From the NCBI RefSeq assembly GCF_034190915.1, contig NW_026947506.1, positions 30,013,248-30,077,247 of the forward strand: a DNA stretch of 64,000 nt. The letters are read 5' to 3'. The stretch is from Cavia porcellus (lineage: Eukaryota > Chordata > Mammalia > Rodentia > Caviidae). The notes below the pieces were generated by a model. That model worked only from the letters and a program-made list of their open reading frames with translations. It was not told the DNA's origin and ran no database searches. Position 1 is the stretch's first letter. Each line of letters begins with the position of its first letter. A program made the position numbers and the translations under genes. This document shows, one piece after another, positions 21,301 through 33,300 of the stretch.

Positions 21301-24300
21301 TGCTTCCCTTTTCAGCCTGAGAGTTGCAGACCACTGTCCCCTGGCAGCATTGCCACCCCACGCCCCCCACAACACCTTGAAGCTAGCATAAGACGCAACA
21401 TTACATTTTGGGAAGGGCGCAAAAATTATTTGGCAGCAAGGTCTATTCTAACTTAGCAAAAAGTCACAGAATGCACCACTGTTTTTAAAATGTAGAACTT
21501 AGACTTAAGGGCTGCTTATGAATAAATTGTTCAACATGGCCCTGCATCCAGCATGACAGGGGTCTTCTGAAGGGTTTCTCTCTCTTTTCTCTTCCATACC
21601 CTTGTTCCTTTTGTAGTATGGGGCCTAGAAACTCACTTCTGAATTATTTTTTCATGATTCCAAGGATCAAAACCAGGCCTGTGCCATGCAGGTGTTCTAC
21701 ACTGAGGTACATCCCCAGCAATTTTAATTTTTTCATTTTGGGACAGAGTCTTACTAGGTTGTCTACAGTGGCCTGTAACCTGGCATCCTCCTGCCTCAGC
21801 CTCCCAAGTAACAGATTACAGGTGTGATCTTGCCACTAGTGTATTTTGAAAGATCTCAGCTGGGCTCTGATCACCACTTGGATGATGGTTGTTTGTCTTC
21901 CTAACTAATTCTGTGTAGAAGTCAAGACATACAAAGCCATCCCCCACCTGCTCACTAGGGTTCACCCCACATTTCCATAGAAAGTCCACCACTTGTCAGT
22001 TGGGCACAAGGCTGGCCTTGTGACGCAGGGACAGAATGACGCAGGGACATTTCTGTCCTTGACCATAGCATTGGGCTGTTGTTGACAGATCCCTCTTAAG
22101 ACAGGGAAAAGAGCATTGGGGTTGATGACTGTTTTTGGAAGATTCTACCACTGGGATGTGATGAACAACAACAAGCTAGAGGAATCCGTGTGTGCACACT
22201 TGTGTATACACCACATATGCTCCCTGACAGAACCTCTCCTCTGCAGGTCCTGAGAGAGGTTGCAACTGCACTTTTCTGGCACTTCCTGATTTAGGAGTAG
22301 CTTGGAATATGTGATGTTTCTGACCAGTCTGATTGGTCGTACATTCCACGGCTTACAGAGTGTAGTAACGCTCAAAGTTTTTTGTTTTACCAAGCATGGT
22401 AGCACACACTGTAAACCCAGCACTTGTGCAACTGAGGCAGGAGGGTCACTGTGAATTCAAGACCCACCTAGGCTAGTGAGTTCAAGACCATTCTGAGCTG
22501 CAGAGTGAAACCCTGTCTCAAAAAAGAAAAAAAATTTTTTTTTGTTTCAACTACAACAGCATAAAGTTCGAATTGAATTACATTACAGTTAGCTGTACAA
22601 ACCCTGCATTTCATTCCATTTTTAGCATTTTTCCCTAAAATTACTTTTCTTTAGTGTATAAATTTGAATTTTAAATATAACTTTTTTTTTTTTTTTTTGT
22701 ATCTAGTGTCAGCGCAGGTCAGACTCTTGCTCAGACCCTAACACCATCCACCCTCCCCCAACTCAAGTCCTATGCTTGGCCCACTGCCTGCCTCAGCTCC
22801 TGTGATGTCCCTGCCCTAGGTGATCGTACTCCAGCCACCTTTCAATTGCGGTACAGTTTATGCCCCTAAAATGCACTATTTAGAGCTGTGGACCTATGAG
22901 CTCTGGCCATCATCACCTCTATAACAAAGAGGAGCTGAGATTGACCTGGGTGCCCTGCAGCAGTCACCTGCTGTTCTGTCACATAGGGTTGAGATCCCGC
23001 CCTCTTGGCCTGGTGTTTCGAGTCCCTTCTGCTCAGCACAGCACTTCTCTGTGTGAGCAGTTCCGTTCTGTGGACCCCAGCTGGGTGTTTCCAGTCCTAG
23101 GTGATTACAAATACAGCCCAGAGGGACATTTGTCTGTGGGATATGTGTGGCTGTGTTTCCATGCTCTTGCAGAAATGCTTAAGAGTATGAGAAGAGTAAC
23201 TCTGAGAACCTACCTACCTACCTATCTGTGTCCACTATCTGTGACATCGGGTTCTCGCCAACTCAGATGGGTCCATCTGCGCAGCACTCGGCAGCATTTG
23301 GCATCCTCAGCACTTCACATCCTTCTCCATTTATATTCTTTGGTTGGTCGTTCAGCTTTTTCGCTCATTAATTGAACCGGGGTTCCCATTTTTTTGTTAC
23401 AGCATTTTGAGAATTCATTGTGTATTCTGGGTATGATCCTTTGTTGTATCTATGTTCTACAGTCATTTCTGGGAGGGCTACTATTGCGCTTCCCCATTTC
23501 CACCTGCACAGAGGGCCCCAGTTCTTGTCTGTCTGCTCTGGGGCCATTCCCAGCAGGCACCTCCACTTTCTTACCTTCTTGACAGCAGCTGGCCTCAGGC
23601 TGCCCATCCTACCTTCCACTGCAGAGACATTCCTGTCTTCCTTTAGTTCCCAGCCTGAGGCTGAGCCTGGCACACATAACTCAGGTGGGCAGTAGAGTGC
23701 TGCATCCTTTTCCTGCATGAGTGGACAGTTTGATGGGTGGCATTGAGTCTGAGAGCGAGCAAACCACAGTGAATGATGAATCAGGTCACAGCTGGGACAC
23801 ATTTCAATGGGTGCCTATGAAGACCATACTAGAAACAGAGTCCAGTTCAGGAATTTGACCTGGCACAGCTGCCCCACCCTGCTCCCTAAGAAATAAGGTA
23901 GAAATATGACCTGTGCCACCCTGTTTGCTGGCAGCTTTGGAAACACACATCAGCTTCCTGTTACAATACTGAGATAAAACCCCATTGTTCAACCAAGTGG
24001 AGTGTGGGACAGACTGCAGGGGTACCACCTGTCTCTTCACATTGCTGTTGACCTGAGCCAAGTGCTGTCATCTGCAGAAGCACAAGACCATACTTGACAT
24101 GCCTCTGACAACCCCACACTGCACATCGCCACAGCAGGGTTTCCGGTGACAGCAGGTTCCGGAGTCCTTTCTCCTTTGAAACGATCTTTCTATCAGGATT
24201 GTATTCCTGCCATGCTTGAGTGCCAAGGGAAGCATGTCTTCAGAATGGTGAATGGCTGCCAGACCTTTTAACACAGGATATAGATCCTTTTTCAAAAACC

Positions 24301-27300
24301 TATTCTAGGAATCAGTAGAGCCCCCCTTGCATCAGGGTCACTGATGTGGAGTGCTCTCTACACAATGCCCTTCTGTGTTTTTGTACCTGCTCTGCTTTGT
24401 GTGTGTTTCATCCGCATGTTTGGAGAAATGGGGCTTGAATAGAAGTTGTCAGAAACGCCACACACGCAGAGAAGAAAATGAGAAACAGGCTGGAAAACTG
24501 TTGTACATGGTGTAGAGCCAGCAGGTCCCCTGCATGGAGCAGCTTTAGTTAGGGAAGAAGGCATCTCAAAGCCTCTTCTAGATGCAGGTGAGATGCTTGT
24601 CAGCACCCTCCCCATGCAGACAACAAGCAAAGGAGTTAAATGGCTTGAGGGCCATGTCTCTGAGCACAGACACTGGGTGCCTAACCCCCCACCCTCCATT
24701 CTTGGATCCTCTGGGTGGTTTGTTTGTTTGTTTGTTTGTTTGTTTGATACGGGGTTTGCTCTGTGACCCAGGCAGGCCTCAAGCTTGCCATCCTCTTGCC
24801 TCAGGGGGACCCTTGACTTTCTGAGTAGATGGGATTGCAGGCATGCACCACCATGCACTGGTGATACTTCTGCTTTCACAAATAGCCTGCGCCTTGTTGG
24901 AGAGACTCGGTGAACTTCCTGTGATTTGTGTTAGGTTTTAGATGCATACAACAAATGGTGGCCTGCCATCAGTCATGCATAAACAGGCTAGGAAACTGGC
25001 AAACTCTTTTCCTGCATGCAATTAAATTTCACTTAGTCTAATTATGTAAGAAATAAGACACTTTGATATTCCATCTGCTTCTGGCCCAGCTCCTTCCAGA
25101 TTTCCCACTGACCTCCCCTTTATCTGAAAAGCAGGGAGGGTCATGTTTTAAAACCAAGCAGGTCAGGAGGGCCTGGCCCTGCTTTTCAAAAAAGCCAAAT
25201 CCTCTTCAGAACTACCTATCACCTCTAGTACATGGTCCTGGGTGGCAGGTCCCTGGCTGTTGGTTATGGCTGGGATATTATAAAGCATACTTGGGGTGTG
25301 CAATGCCACTTTTCTTGGTGCCCACCAAGGTCTGTGGTGAAGGTACACTCAGCTTGTCAGGAAAATGATGGGGATTAGAAGGACAAAGTGGTAGCTGTGC
25401 ATGTGCAATGATGTGTTACCTGTACTAGGGTGGACAGCACTTGGTGCCTGCATTGCTCAGAGCCTCCCAGGGGCAGTGAAGGTTGGGAAGGCAGGACCTG
25501 TACCCAGGCGTTCAACCCCCACACATGTTCTTACTTCTCTTGTGCTTATTGTACTTTATGTTAATTTACAAAGTAGATCCTGTGATCGAAAAATGCAGTG
25601 AATGTTTGCTTTTTTTTTTTTTTTCTTTACTACAGTAAAGACCTCTTGTTGTGAACCCCCCTCAAAATACTCTCCTTCGCCTCAAACACATTTATCCCAT
25701 ATTCTTGCCACTTTGCAAAGCGGTTCCAGAATTCCTCTCTCATGTCTTTAGTTGCACTGTCTTGGTGACTTAAGTGTCCTGAATTGATTTTGATGGTCAT
25801 TTTGACTTTAAGGAAGCACCAGAGTTGTGTACTACATTGTCATGTTTTCATGAGCTTGCTTTTCTGTTGGATGTTACCCGGATTTTCAGTCATACCTCAA
25901 AGACACTTACGGAAGAAGACTTCCAGAGCTGCTTCAGCAAGTGGCAAGAATGGTGAGATAAGCATGTTCCAAGCAAGGGAGAGGATTTTGAGGAGGATTC
26001 ATGGCACTTATCCAAGTTTAGCAAGTACAGCGGTATGAAAATGCATGCTTATGCAGATGTTCACAATAGTCCTAAATGAGAAAGTTGGAGACAACTGGGC
26101 CAGTGAATCCATACTCTGTTCTATGTTGCTGTTAAAATTGGATTGTAGATTCTAGTGTCCCAGGCTGCACTGACCAACAAGAGCTTTCTGCAGTCCCAAA
26201 GTGTCCTCCTGTGGGGTCCTGTGCAGCAGCCACCAGTCACTCAGCTGACGAGCACTGGAATCATTTGCTGTGTTTAAATGCGGTGCATTGAAGTTTGTGT
26301 GACCATTTGTAGCTGCAGCTGCCACTGCCGTATTAGAAAGCGTAGACCTGGAGTCCAGCTCAAGAGCTGGCCATTACTTTTCTGTGAGAAACCTGATAGC
26401 ACTTCTGGGTTTTTGTTGTTGTTGTTTTGTGACCCAGTGTTTCGCTATGTAATTCAGGCAGATCTTGAGTTCACAGGCTGGCCCCAGTCTCCCTGACTCA
26501 ACCTCCCAAGTGCTGGGATTACAGGCATGTACCATATGCCTGGCCTGATAGCCCTTCTGTTTGAGAGACTAAAGTATCTGCCTCTGTGATATAAAAGTAT
26601 CCCAGACGTAGGAAATGAGTGGGTGTGGCTGTGTCGCAATAAGACTTTATTTATGAATGGCCAAATTTACCCTGTGAGCCAATCACTGAGCCCAACTCCA
26701 AAAGAATGTGGTGTCTGCTGGATTAAGTACAGAAAACTTAGGCTTCAGAACCAACCACATTCTCTGCATGGACCAGTACTGCTTTGAGCATAGCCCTGAG
26801 CATCTGTGTGTCTGGTGGTCAGCAGACCCTTACCAACTTAGTTCCATAAATTTCCACGGTAGATCCACCATTCGTAGGAAGACCTATTTGAACTTTGGCT
26901 TTTTGTTTTAAAAAGAATATTGACAAGCTCACTTAGATAGTCGACAGAATTTAAATCATATGGAACTAATTCTGCAATATAGTATAGCATAAAAGCAGAA
27001 GGGTGGGGAGGCAGCAGCTGGCTCCACCCCTGTGTGCACTCCAGCCACCATCTGAAGACACTGCCTACCTGTAATCAGCTCAGATTGGGAGGCAGGGGCA
27101 GTGCACTCCAGCAGCCATCTGGAAGATACTGCCCACAGGTAACCACTGAGTGGGGAGGCAGCAGCCAGCCCTGCCCCTGTGCACACTGCAGCAGTCCTCC
27201 AGACACTTCCACCTCGGGTAGCCAGCACAGGTGGGAAAAACACCAGCTGGCCCTGCACCAGTGTACCCAGTCGCCATCATTGAATACCTGTGGCCAGCAC

Positions 27301-30300
27301 TGGCCAGGAGAAACAAACAGTCACACTCTGGAGAAATTGTAGCCAATGCAGCAAGTGCCTGGGACCCAACTGGCCACTTGTTTGGAAGAACCCAAGAAAA
27401 TGTCAAGCAGAAGCAAAAGGCAGAGCAAGTCCAGGAGATGAAAACATGGAAGAGATCGGTTGCACACCTTAAGTTTCTAAAGTGATGGCGACTGAAGTAA
27501 AGAGACAACTTCATGAGGCTATAAAAGAAATTAGTATTTCTGTTCTATCTCAGTTGAAAGAAGAAATGAAAAATATAATAAAAGAATTGCTAAGCATCTC
27601 TAAAGAAGACATAGATTTAAAAAAATAGAGGAATATAGGAAAATGAGAGAAACCATGAGTGAACAATCTAAGAGAGATTTAAAATTCATGAAACAGATTG
27701 AAAGAGATATCCAGGAAATTAAAAACTCCATTGAAAGTTGGTAAAACCACCTGAAAGAAATTGAAGATAGACTTTCAGATCTTGAAGACAGGTGTGCAAC
27801 TTGTGATCATGAAAGGAAAGCTCTGTTAAAAATAACAAGAAACCAGGAAATAACAATTCAAAAACTGCAAGAGGATGCAAAGCAAAATAACTTAAGAATA
27901 ATAGGTGTCAGTGAAAAAGCAGGGATCAACACAAATGATGTTAAAATTCTATTTACAGAAATAATAACAGAAAACTTCCCAAACATGGGAAAAGATCGGA
28001 ATATACAGGTAAGTGAGGCATATAGAACTCCAGCTAGCCATAACTAAAATAAATCTATACCCAGACATAATAATCAAGATACCAGAAATTCAACACAAGG
28101 ACAAAATATTAAAAGCTGCTATGGAAAAGAAACAGATCACCTATAAAGGAAAACCCATCAGAATCATGAAAGCATGACAGACTGACTTCTCAACACAAAC
28201 CATCAAGTCAAGAAGAGGTTGGAGTGAAGTAATTCAAGTCTTTTTTTTTTTTTGGTCTTTTTCTTTTTTTAGCAGTACCAGCGGTACCAGCGATAGAACT
28301 CACAACCACACCCTTGCAAGGCGGGTGCTTATGCTGCTGAGCTAAATCCCCAGCCCAGTAATTCAAGTCTGGAAAGAAAACAACTTCCAATCCAGATTGA
28401 TGTACCCTGCAAAAATTTATCTTTCAGAATTAATGGAGAAACAAGATACTTCCATGACAAAGAACAACTGAAGAAATTCATGACCACCAAACCAACCCTA
28501 CACAAAATACTGAAAGACATTCTAGAGAGAGATGAAAAAAAAAAACACATGGTTCCAGGAACAGCAGCAGAGAGGGATCACAGAGCAGGGAAGACAACCG
28601 AATGGAGGAGGAAAATTAGGCAGCCAATGGTAGGAAAATAGATAAAACAGTGCAGAGATAAATCAGTGCATGTTGGTCATAACCATTCATGTAAATGGCT
28701 TCAATTCACCAATAAAAAGAAACACAGGCAGAGTGGATCAAGAGAAAAGATCCATCAATATGCTTGTTGTAGTCAGGGGATGTACATAGAGAACAATCAG
28801 GATTAAGACATGGAGTTTATATTATTTTTATAATGGTCACCTGGAGTTAACACAAGAAAATGCAGGAAATCTATCTGCAACACCAAAGACATAGATTATT
28901 TAGTCAAGAACCTAAACCCCACGGCAATGTCCCACATGAGTCCAGATAAAAACCCAGAGCTCAGGACAGTGCCTCCCATGAGTCCAACTGGAGTTCCAGA
29001 GCCCATAAGAAGGACTCACGACAGTCTCTTTTACGGATCCATGCCGGGAAGACCCAAGGGTCAGCGGTGGGAGCCAGAAAGTCCATGCTAGCAGAATAAA
29101 GGAGCTGTGCTAGTAGGATGAGGGTTCTACGCTGGAGCCGAGAAGTCACACACAACAAAGACCAGGGCTATCCTGAAAGGCAACACAGCCATCCTCACGA
29201 CATGGAGGCCCCGAGCTCCTCCAACGACAAGAACAGTCAGGTACATGCCAGGAAGCAGCATGATGAGTTCATCCTGGAGACCAAGCAGTACACATCTCCC
29301 CTCCAGAGCCAGGAAGCAATGCTCAATGTGAGGACCAGAGCTTCTCCAGAAGAACCAATGGCTCAAACAGCAACATGTAGGAGAACCCACAATGCTACAA
29401 CACCTTAATGCCTCAACCCTCAATGCCTCCTTTTTCTCCACCTATTTATCCTGGAAACTTTCCCAGGTGGAGCATCTTTGCTCAGTGCCATGCTGATGTA
29501 ATCCAGCTGGCATTAAGTTGACCACCAGTTCTTAATCCATAGCAATGCTTTATTCAAGAAACATTTAACTCAAAAAGAAATCATAGAGTAAAAGCCAAAG
29601 GAGAGAAAACAATGCTCTATATGACAGGGAATCAAAAAAAGTAGGAGTAGCTTGCCCCTCAACTGCAGAATGGATAAGAAAGGTATGGCATTTCTATACA
29701 ATAGAAAGCTACTCAGCTATAAAGAAAGATAACCTCAAGGCTCTTGTAGGTAAATGGATACAACTTGAGATCATGCTTATGGGTGAAATGGTTCAGAGTC
29801 ATATGGGTGAACATCATGTTGTCTCCCTAGTATAAAAACTAAAAGAGTTAGTGGAACCCAGAATGCACAATAGATGTTGTGAAGATAAAAGGGGAGGAGA
29901 TATCTAGAAGGGGAAGGCAGTGGCCATTGTTAATCTACATCCTGTTTTGAAATCCTGTGTTGGGGCTGGGGATTTAGCTCAGTGGCATAAGCACCTGCCT
30001 TGCAAGTGTGTGGTTGTGAGTTCGATCCCCGGTACGGATAAAAAAGAAAAAGACAAAAAAAAAAAAATTCTGTATTGTTTTCATTGTTCTGTTTAGCTTG
30101 GTTTTATTCTGTTTTGTTTGATTTTATCATATTTGATGGCATGGACAGCTATTTCAAAAATAACAAAATGTATTATGGTAGCCATTCTTGATTTCCAATT
30201 ATCTTGTTTTGAAGCCCTGTATTGCTTCACTTGTTTTCTTTTGATTTTTATTCTATTTTTTTTTCTTTCTTTTTTTTTTTTTTTTTTTTTTTTTTTTGTC

Positions 30301-33300
30301 TTTTTCCTTTTTATCGGTACCGGGGATGGAACTCATGACTGCCTGCTTGCAAGGCAGGCGCTTATGCTGCTGAGCTAAATCTCCAGCCCCTATTTTGTTT
30401 TGTTTGATTTTATTATGTCTGATGGTATAAGCAGCTACTTTGAAGATAACGAGATGCATTATGGTAGTACTGTTGTATTTCCTATTGTCTTGTTTTGAAG
30501 TCCTGTATTGCTTTCATTGTTTTGTTTTGATTGGCTTTAATCTGTCGTTTTGTTTGATTTTATTGTGCCTGATGGTATGGGCAGTTATTTTGAAGATAAG
30601 ATGCATTATGGTAACCATTATTGATTTCCTTTTATCTTGTTTTGAAGCCTTATATCATGTTCATTGTTTTGTTTTCATTGACTATTCTGTTTTGTTTGAT
30701 TTTATTATGTCTGATAGTATAAGTAACTGCTTTGAAGATAACAAGGTGCATTATGGTAACCACTGTTGTATTCCTACTGTCTTGTTTTGAAGTCTTGTAT
30801 TGCTTTCATTGTTTTGGTTTTAATTGGTTTTATTCTGTTCTGTTTTGTTTGATTTTATTGTGCCTGATGGTATAGGAAGTTATTTTGAAGATAGCAAGAG
30901 GCATCATGGTAACCATTGTTAGTTTCCTTTTATCTTGTTTTGAAGTCTTGTATGATGTTCATTGTTTTGTTTTTTGTCTCTTTTCTGCTTTATATCTTCT
31001 AGTTTTACTCTTCAAAATAAAAAAATCAGAAGTAACAAGAATAAAAATTAAATGTGGGGTTTTATGGTACAAACTATTCTTTTTGTAAAGGCACACCCTT
31101 TACATTCTGATATGTTATGATTTCATTTCTATCTTTAGAGTTCTTTTGAATTTTTAAGCTCAAACTTTTAATTGCAATCCTTTAAGGCTTTTTGGTAGAA
31201 ACTGATTCTACAGTTCATGTGGAAAAACAGTGTAGAGGACATAGAGGGCAAAACTTCAGAAATGAAAGACCTGAAAGAGTAGCACTACCTGTCAAGAGGT
31301 AAACTTGGATCCCCGCCTCATATGGTATACAAAAATGAACCCCCAAAAATCATAGTTCTAAATGTAAAGCCCCCAGGAGAAAGCCTTGATATGACCTTGG
31401 GTTAAGCAAAGCTTTATTACATATATCATCTTTTTTAAAAAAATGCAACCCGGCCTATAATCCCAGCACTCAGGAGGCTGAGGCAGGAGGATCGTTGTGA
31501 GTTCGAGACCAGCCTAGGCTACAAAGTGAGCTCAAGGCCAGCCTGAACTGCATATCGAGACCCTGTCTCAAAAAGATTAAAAAAAAAAAAAAAAAAAAGC
31601 ACTCCCTGGTGCTGGGGGGTGTGGCTCAATGGTAGAGCACTTTGCTGGCAATGCTGAGGGCCTGGGCTCAACTCCTACCGCTGAAAGAAAAAAGAAAAAG
31701 GCTGGATATAGTGGCACATCCCAGTGATCCTACTCAGGCTGAGGCAGGAGAATCTCACATTTTAGGCCAGCTTGGACTACACAACATGACTCTTGCTCAG
31801 AAAAGAAAAAAAACCTGTGCTTTCAAAGTCATTTAAAAAATGAGAAGATAGGCTGGGGATTTAGCTCAATGGCATAAGTACCTGCCTTGCAAACACAAAG
31901 TCGTGAGTTCGATCCCCAGTATCCAAAAAAAAGAATGAAAAGATAAACCAAAGTCTGAGAAAATAATTTCAAATTATGTATGTAAGGACTGGTGTCCAGA
32001 ATATAAGAAATAAAACCTCTTAAAACTTGAGAAAACAAACTTTTCTAATGGGCAAAATGATTTAAAAAGGTATCACCAAGGAAGAAAACATGAAATTTTT
32101 GTAAACAAGCTCATGGAAAAATGCTCATTATCATGACTTACTAGGGAAACACAAATTTAACCACAGAGACAAAACACCATCCCCTCATAGATGGGTTTTA
32201 ATTGAAGGCTGCCTGTCCATCCCAGTGTTGGTCAGGAGGAGCAGGGGCTCTTACTCAGTGCCAGCAGCAATCTGGGGTGTGCAATCACCCTAGAAAATTG
32301 TTGGGTGGTTTCTTATAATGTTTAGACGTATGCCAGCTGTGGTGGTGTACACCTGCCATCCCAGCAACCTGACAGGCAAAGGCAAGACAGTGGCAAGTTC
32401 GAGCCTAACCTGGATAGTTTAGTGAGTTAGGGAGGCCTTATCTCCATTTTTAAATAAGATGGGTGCAGAGCTGGGGATTTAGCTCAGCAGCATAATCGTC
32501 TGCCTTGCAAGTGTGTGGTCGTGAATTCCATCCCCGGTACTGATAAAAGAGAAAAAGACAAAAAAAAAAAAAAAATTGTGCAGGGGGGAAGGTGTGGTGG
32601 CACACTCCTGTAATCCCAGCACTTGGGAGGCTGAGGCAGGAGAATTGTGGCAAATTCAAGGTCAGCCTAGGCTCCATAGTGAGTTCAAGGCCAGCCTGAA
32701 CTATATAGCAAGATCTTGTCTAAAAAAACCTAAAAAATAAAAAGGTAGGGCTGGAGGACCTAGAGGCTGAGTCTGCAGTTCAGGGCAAAGTCCCTCCCTG
32801 GGTTCAGTCCTAAGTGTACACATGCGCATGCTTGCACGCACATACACAGAACAGTCTAGTCAGTGACAAAAGGCAGAGATTGCCTGGGGCAGGGGATGGC
32901 TGCTGCAGAGACACAGGGATTCTTGGTGGCCATGGATTGGTTTTGAGATTGTATCCCTGTATCAGAACTCATCACATGTACACTTCTCCCATTTTCCCCA
33001 AGAATTCTCACCACCAGCCAAGAGAACCCTGAAGCTTGCCATGAAAGATCTCACTTCCATTATTTTTACATCACTCTAGTACGTTGATAGCCTTTGGAAA
33101 CAAAGACATGATAGCATTCTGCTTTTAGCAGTGGTATTTCCATTTACAAATTAGAGTAATTCCCAGTCACTGAAAATTAGATAAGTGCTGGCAGCAAACT
33201 GCATTTTTCTAAATAGGAAGTAGTATGTGTAGTTTCTTCTGCATTACCCAACTCTCCAGCACAGCTATAAAATAAATGTTTTTAGCTAAGCGACAGCATT

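Larger units (their letters stand above)
27002..31021 (+). mobile_element. L1-derived element with 5' monomers, broken ORF1, ORF2 remnant and tandem-repeat 3' tail
   Basis: 5' region (27001-27310) is four tandem 66-82 bp monomers ('tggggaggcagcag' starts). A broken ORF1 occupies 27484-28556. A short ORF2 start (about 28675-28790, [15 protein letters not shown]) is followed by unassigned sequence, then an L1 3'-end block (about 29640-29930, 'ctactcagctataaagaaag') and about 1 kb of 145-153-bp tandem units. Candidate target duplication with one mismatch: AAAAGCAGAAG (26991-27001) and AAAATCAGAAG (31022-31032). Three tRNA SINEs are nested in it. Confidence 0.7.

Noticed and set aside
30118..30378. 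Phe/Leu-rich open frame that looks like a membrane protein
   Set aside because: It is the T-run of a minus-strand SINE within the tandem tail; low-complexity artefact.
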